Shown here: positions 5,621-6,758 of the stretch, piece by piece
Numbering within the stretch: position 1 is the stretch's first letter
Layout of the letters: each line of letters opens with the position of its first letter
From: Nitrospiria bacterium
GTDB taxonomy: Bacteria > Nitrospirota > Nitrospiria > Nitrospirales > UBA8639
Length of the DNA stretch: 6,758 nucleotides
NCBI GenBank assembly: GCA_030430725.1
Contig: JAUIKP010000180.1
Coordinates: 1-6,758 of the forward strand
Direction: 5' to 3'
Notes under the pieces: model-generated
The model's database searches: none
Seen by the model: the letters and a program-made list of their open reading frames with translations, nothing else
Told to the model about the DNA's origin: nothing
Program-made: the position numbers and the translations under genes

Positions 5621-6758
5621 TCAGACATAAGCATTCGCCGCATATTGCTGAACCATCCGATGTGTGTTGAAAAACGACGCATTAAAGGCGATGGATTGCC
5701 GCATCATATCAATCCATCGCTCTCGGTCCTGGTAAAACATGGGGACAATGACGTTTCTCAATTTTTGGTAGAGATCCATGGCATCTTCATGGGCCGGCTC
5801 TTCGGGCTTGGTTTGGTTAAGAGCGGCAGGCCCAATCGACCAGCCTGTGACGCCTTCAATATGACCTTCGATCCACCAGCCGTCCAGCACGCTAAAATTT
5901 GGTATGCCGTTATGCGTGGCTTTCATGCCTGAAGTTCCCGAAGCTTCTAAGGGTCGATGTGGGGTGTTCAGCCAGAGATCAACACCGGAAATAATGAGTT
6001 TGGCTAACGCGATGTCATAATTCTCCAAATACGCAATTGCCACCTCGGCTTGAAGCTGTTGGGCCATCCTAAAAATTCGCTGGATAACCTCTTTTCCTCC
6101 ACCATCTTTAGGGTGCGCCTTCCCTGCGAAGATAATCTGAATCGGGCCGGCGTTTCGTGCAATGTCTTGTAATTGGTTAGGATCAGAAAAGATGAGATCT
6201 GCCCGTTTGTACAAGGCCGCTCGGCGAGCAAATCCGATGGTCAGTGTTTCAGGTTTGAAAGAGAGGTGGGTTTGATTGTTGATTTCTTTGATGAGCTGAG
6301 CCTTGGCTTCCACGTGGGCTTTCCAAATTTCTTGTTTCGGAATGCTGATGGCATGTCGAAGTGAGAACGGGTCCTTTGTCCACCCCGGAATGTGCCGATC
6401 ATACAAGGTTTTGAAACTAGGGCATGTCCATGTGGCTGAATGCACGCCATTGGTAATGGAATCAATTGCGTAACCAGGGAACATCTCCTGGGAGACCTCC
6501 CCATGCCTTTTGGCTACCCCATTGACATAATCGCTCATGTTCAAGGCAAGAAGCGTCATATTCAGCTGATCTTGTCCTCCGAGCATTTGTAGGAGTTCCA
6601 GAGGCAGGGAATCCCCCAACACCTGCTTCACGAGATCGTACGAAAACCGGTCGTGCCCGGCAGGAACAGGGGTGTGGGTGGTAAAGATGCATTGGTTGCG
6701 AATACCCGAAAAATCCCAGTCCAACGTTCCTCCATGTTTATGGTCTGCTAAAAGTTTC
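5621..6758 (-). CDS. glgP: Alpha-glucan (glycogen) phosphorylase, GT35 short type, 5' end missing
   Basis: The last 378 residues are present, and the frame stays open to the window edge. The enzyme releases alpha-glucose-1-phosphate from the non-reducing ends of glycogen or maltodextrin using phosphate and pyridoxal phosphate. Visible marks, numbered from the first complete codon, are FTTHTPVPAGHDRF near 25-38, GYAIDSITNGVHSATW at about 95-110 and IGFARRAALYKRADL at 174-188, which holds the phosphate-contacting Arg/Lys. EASGTSGMKA is the pyridoxal-phosphate site, with the Schiff-base Lys at about 279. After it comes the SVLDGWWIEG segment typical of the short GT35 group rather than the long glycogen phosphorylases. 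All residues I can check in these motifs are intact. It ends with TGA, and no convincing terminator lies in the 149 bases before the next gene. The symbol follows family usage; maltodextrin versus glycogen preference cannot be decided here. Confidence 0.93.
   Translation of the reverse strand, partial: KLLADHKHGGTLDWDFSGIRNQCIFTTHTPVPAGHDRFSYDLVKQVLGDSLPLELLQMLGGQDQLNMTLLALNMSDYVNGVAKRHGEVSQEMFPGYAIDSITNGVHSATWTCPSFKTLYDRHIPGWTKDPFSLRHAISIPKQEIWKAHVEAKAQLIKEINNQTHLSFKPETLTIGFARRAALYKRADLIFSDPNQLQDIARNAGPIQIIFAGKAHPKDGGGKEVIQRIFRMAQQLQAEVAIAYLENYDIALAKLIISGVDLWLNTPHRPLEASGTSGMKATHNGIPNFSVLDGWWIEGHIEGVTGWSIGPAALNQTKPEEPAHEDAMDLYQKLRNVIVPMFYQDRERWIDMMRQSIAFNASFFNTHRMVQQYAANAYV

Noticed and set aside
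6722..6724. TTG with GGAGGA nearby as the start of the glycogen phosphorylase
   Set aside because: The frame is open upstream to the window edge and the family's N-terminal half would be missing. The GGAGGA simply encodes a Gly-Gly pair.

Overview
The window is a stretch of bacterial chromosome in which every gene I can support reads on the minus strand, so in transcription order it runs from high to low coordinates. Two genes are cut by the window edges: an alpha-glucan phosphorylase at the right and a TolC-like outer-membrane lipoprotein at the left. Good Shine-Dalgarno sites, lipobox signal peptides and an outer-membrane efflux component indicate a Gram-negative bacterium. The taxon cannot be fixed from the sequence. 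A Nitrospirota or proteobacterial environmental organism is a guess from the kind of gene mix, not a call.

The right half is carbohydrate metabolism. The 3' part of a short-type alpha-glucan (glycogen) phosphorylase (6758-5621) is followed by an unrecognised 163-residue protein with paired cysteines (5471-4980). Next come a possible 50-codon small ORF (4923-4771) and a 1064-residue fusion (4763-1569). The fusion joins a beta-phosphoglucomutase-like HAD domain to a GH65 disaccharide phosphorylase-like domain. The glycogen enzyme would yield alpha-glucose-1-phosphate. A GH65 inverting phosphorylase would yield beta-glucose-1-phosphate, the substrate of a beta-phosphoglucomutase. The HAD domain, however, has Asn21 where the nucleophilic Asp belongs, and the GH65 phosphate-site region has two cysteines that look atypical. 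The fusion may therefore not do what its domain labels suggest.

The left half looks like envelope and metal handling. It holds a small helical lipoprotein (1500-1183), a cytosolic four-helix-bundle copper-storage protein with 22 cysteines in 116 residues (875-525), and the start of a TolC-family lipoprotein (293 to the edge). The last two suggest copper storage beside export, but this is inferred from neighbourhood only because the efflux gene is truncated.

Between these genes lie two long imperfect hairpins (1150-1105 and 510-477), each just downstream of a minus-strand stop codon and without a U-tract in that direction. A short perfect inverted repeat lies in the copper-storage leader (898-919). 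I see no tRNA, rRNA, CRISPR array, insertion sequence or phage gene. The one gene-free stretch over 300 bases (876-1182) contains the leader repeat and one hairpin and no convincing gene.
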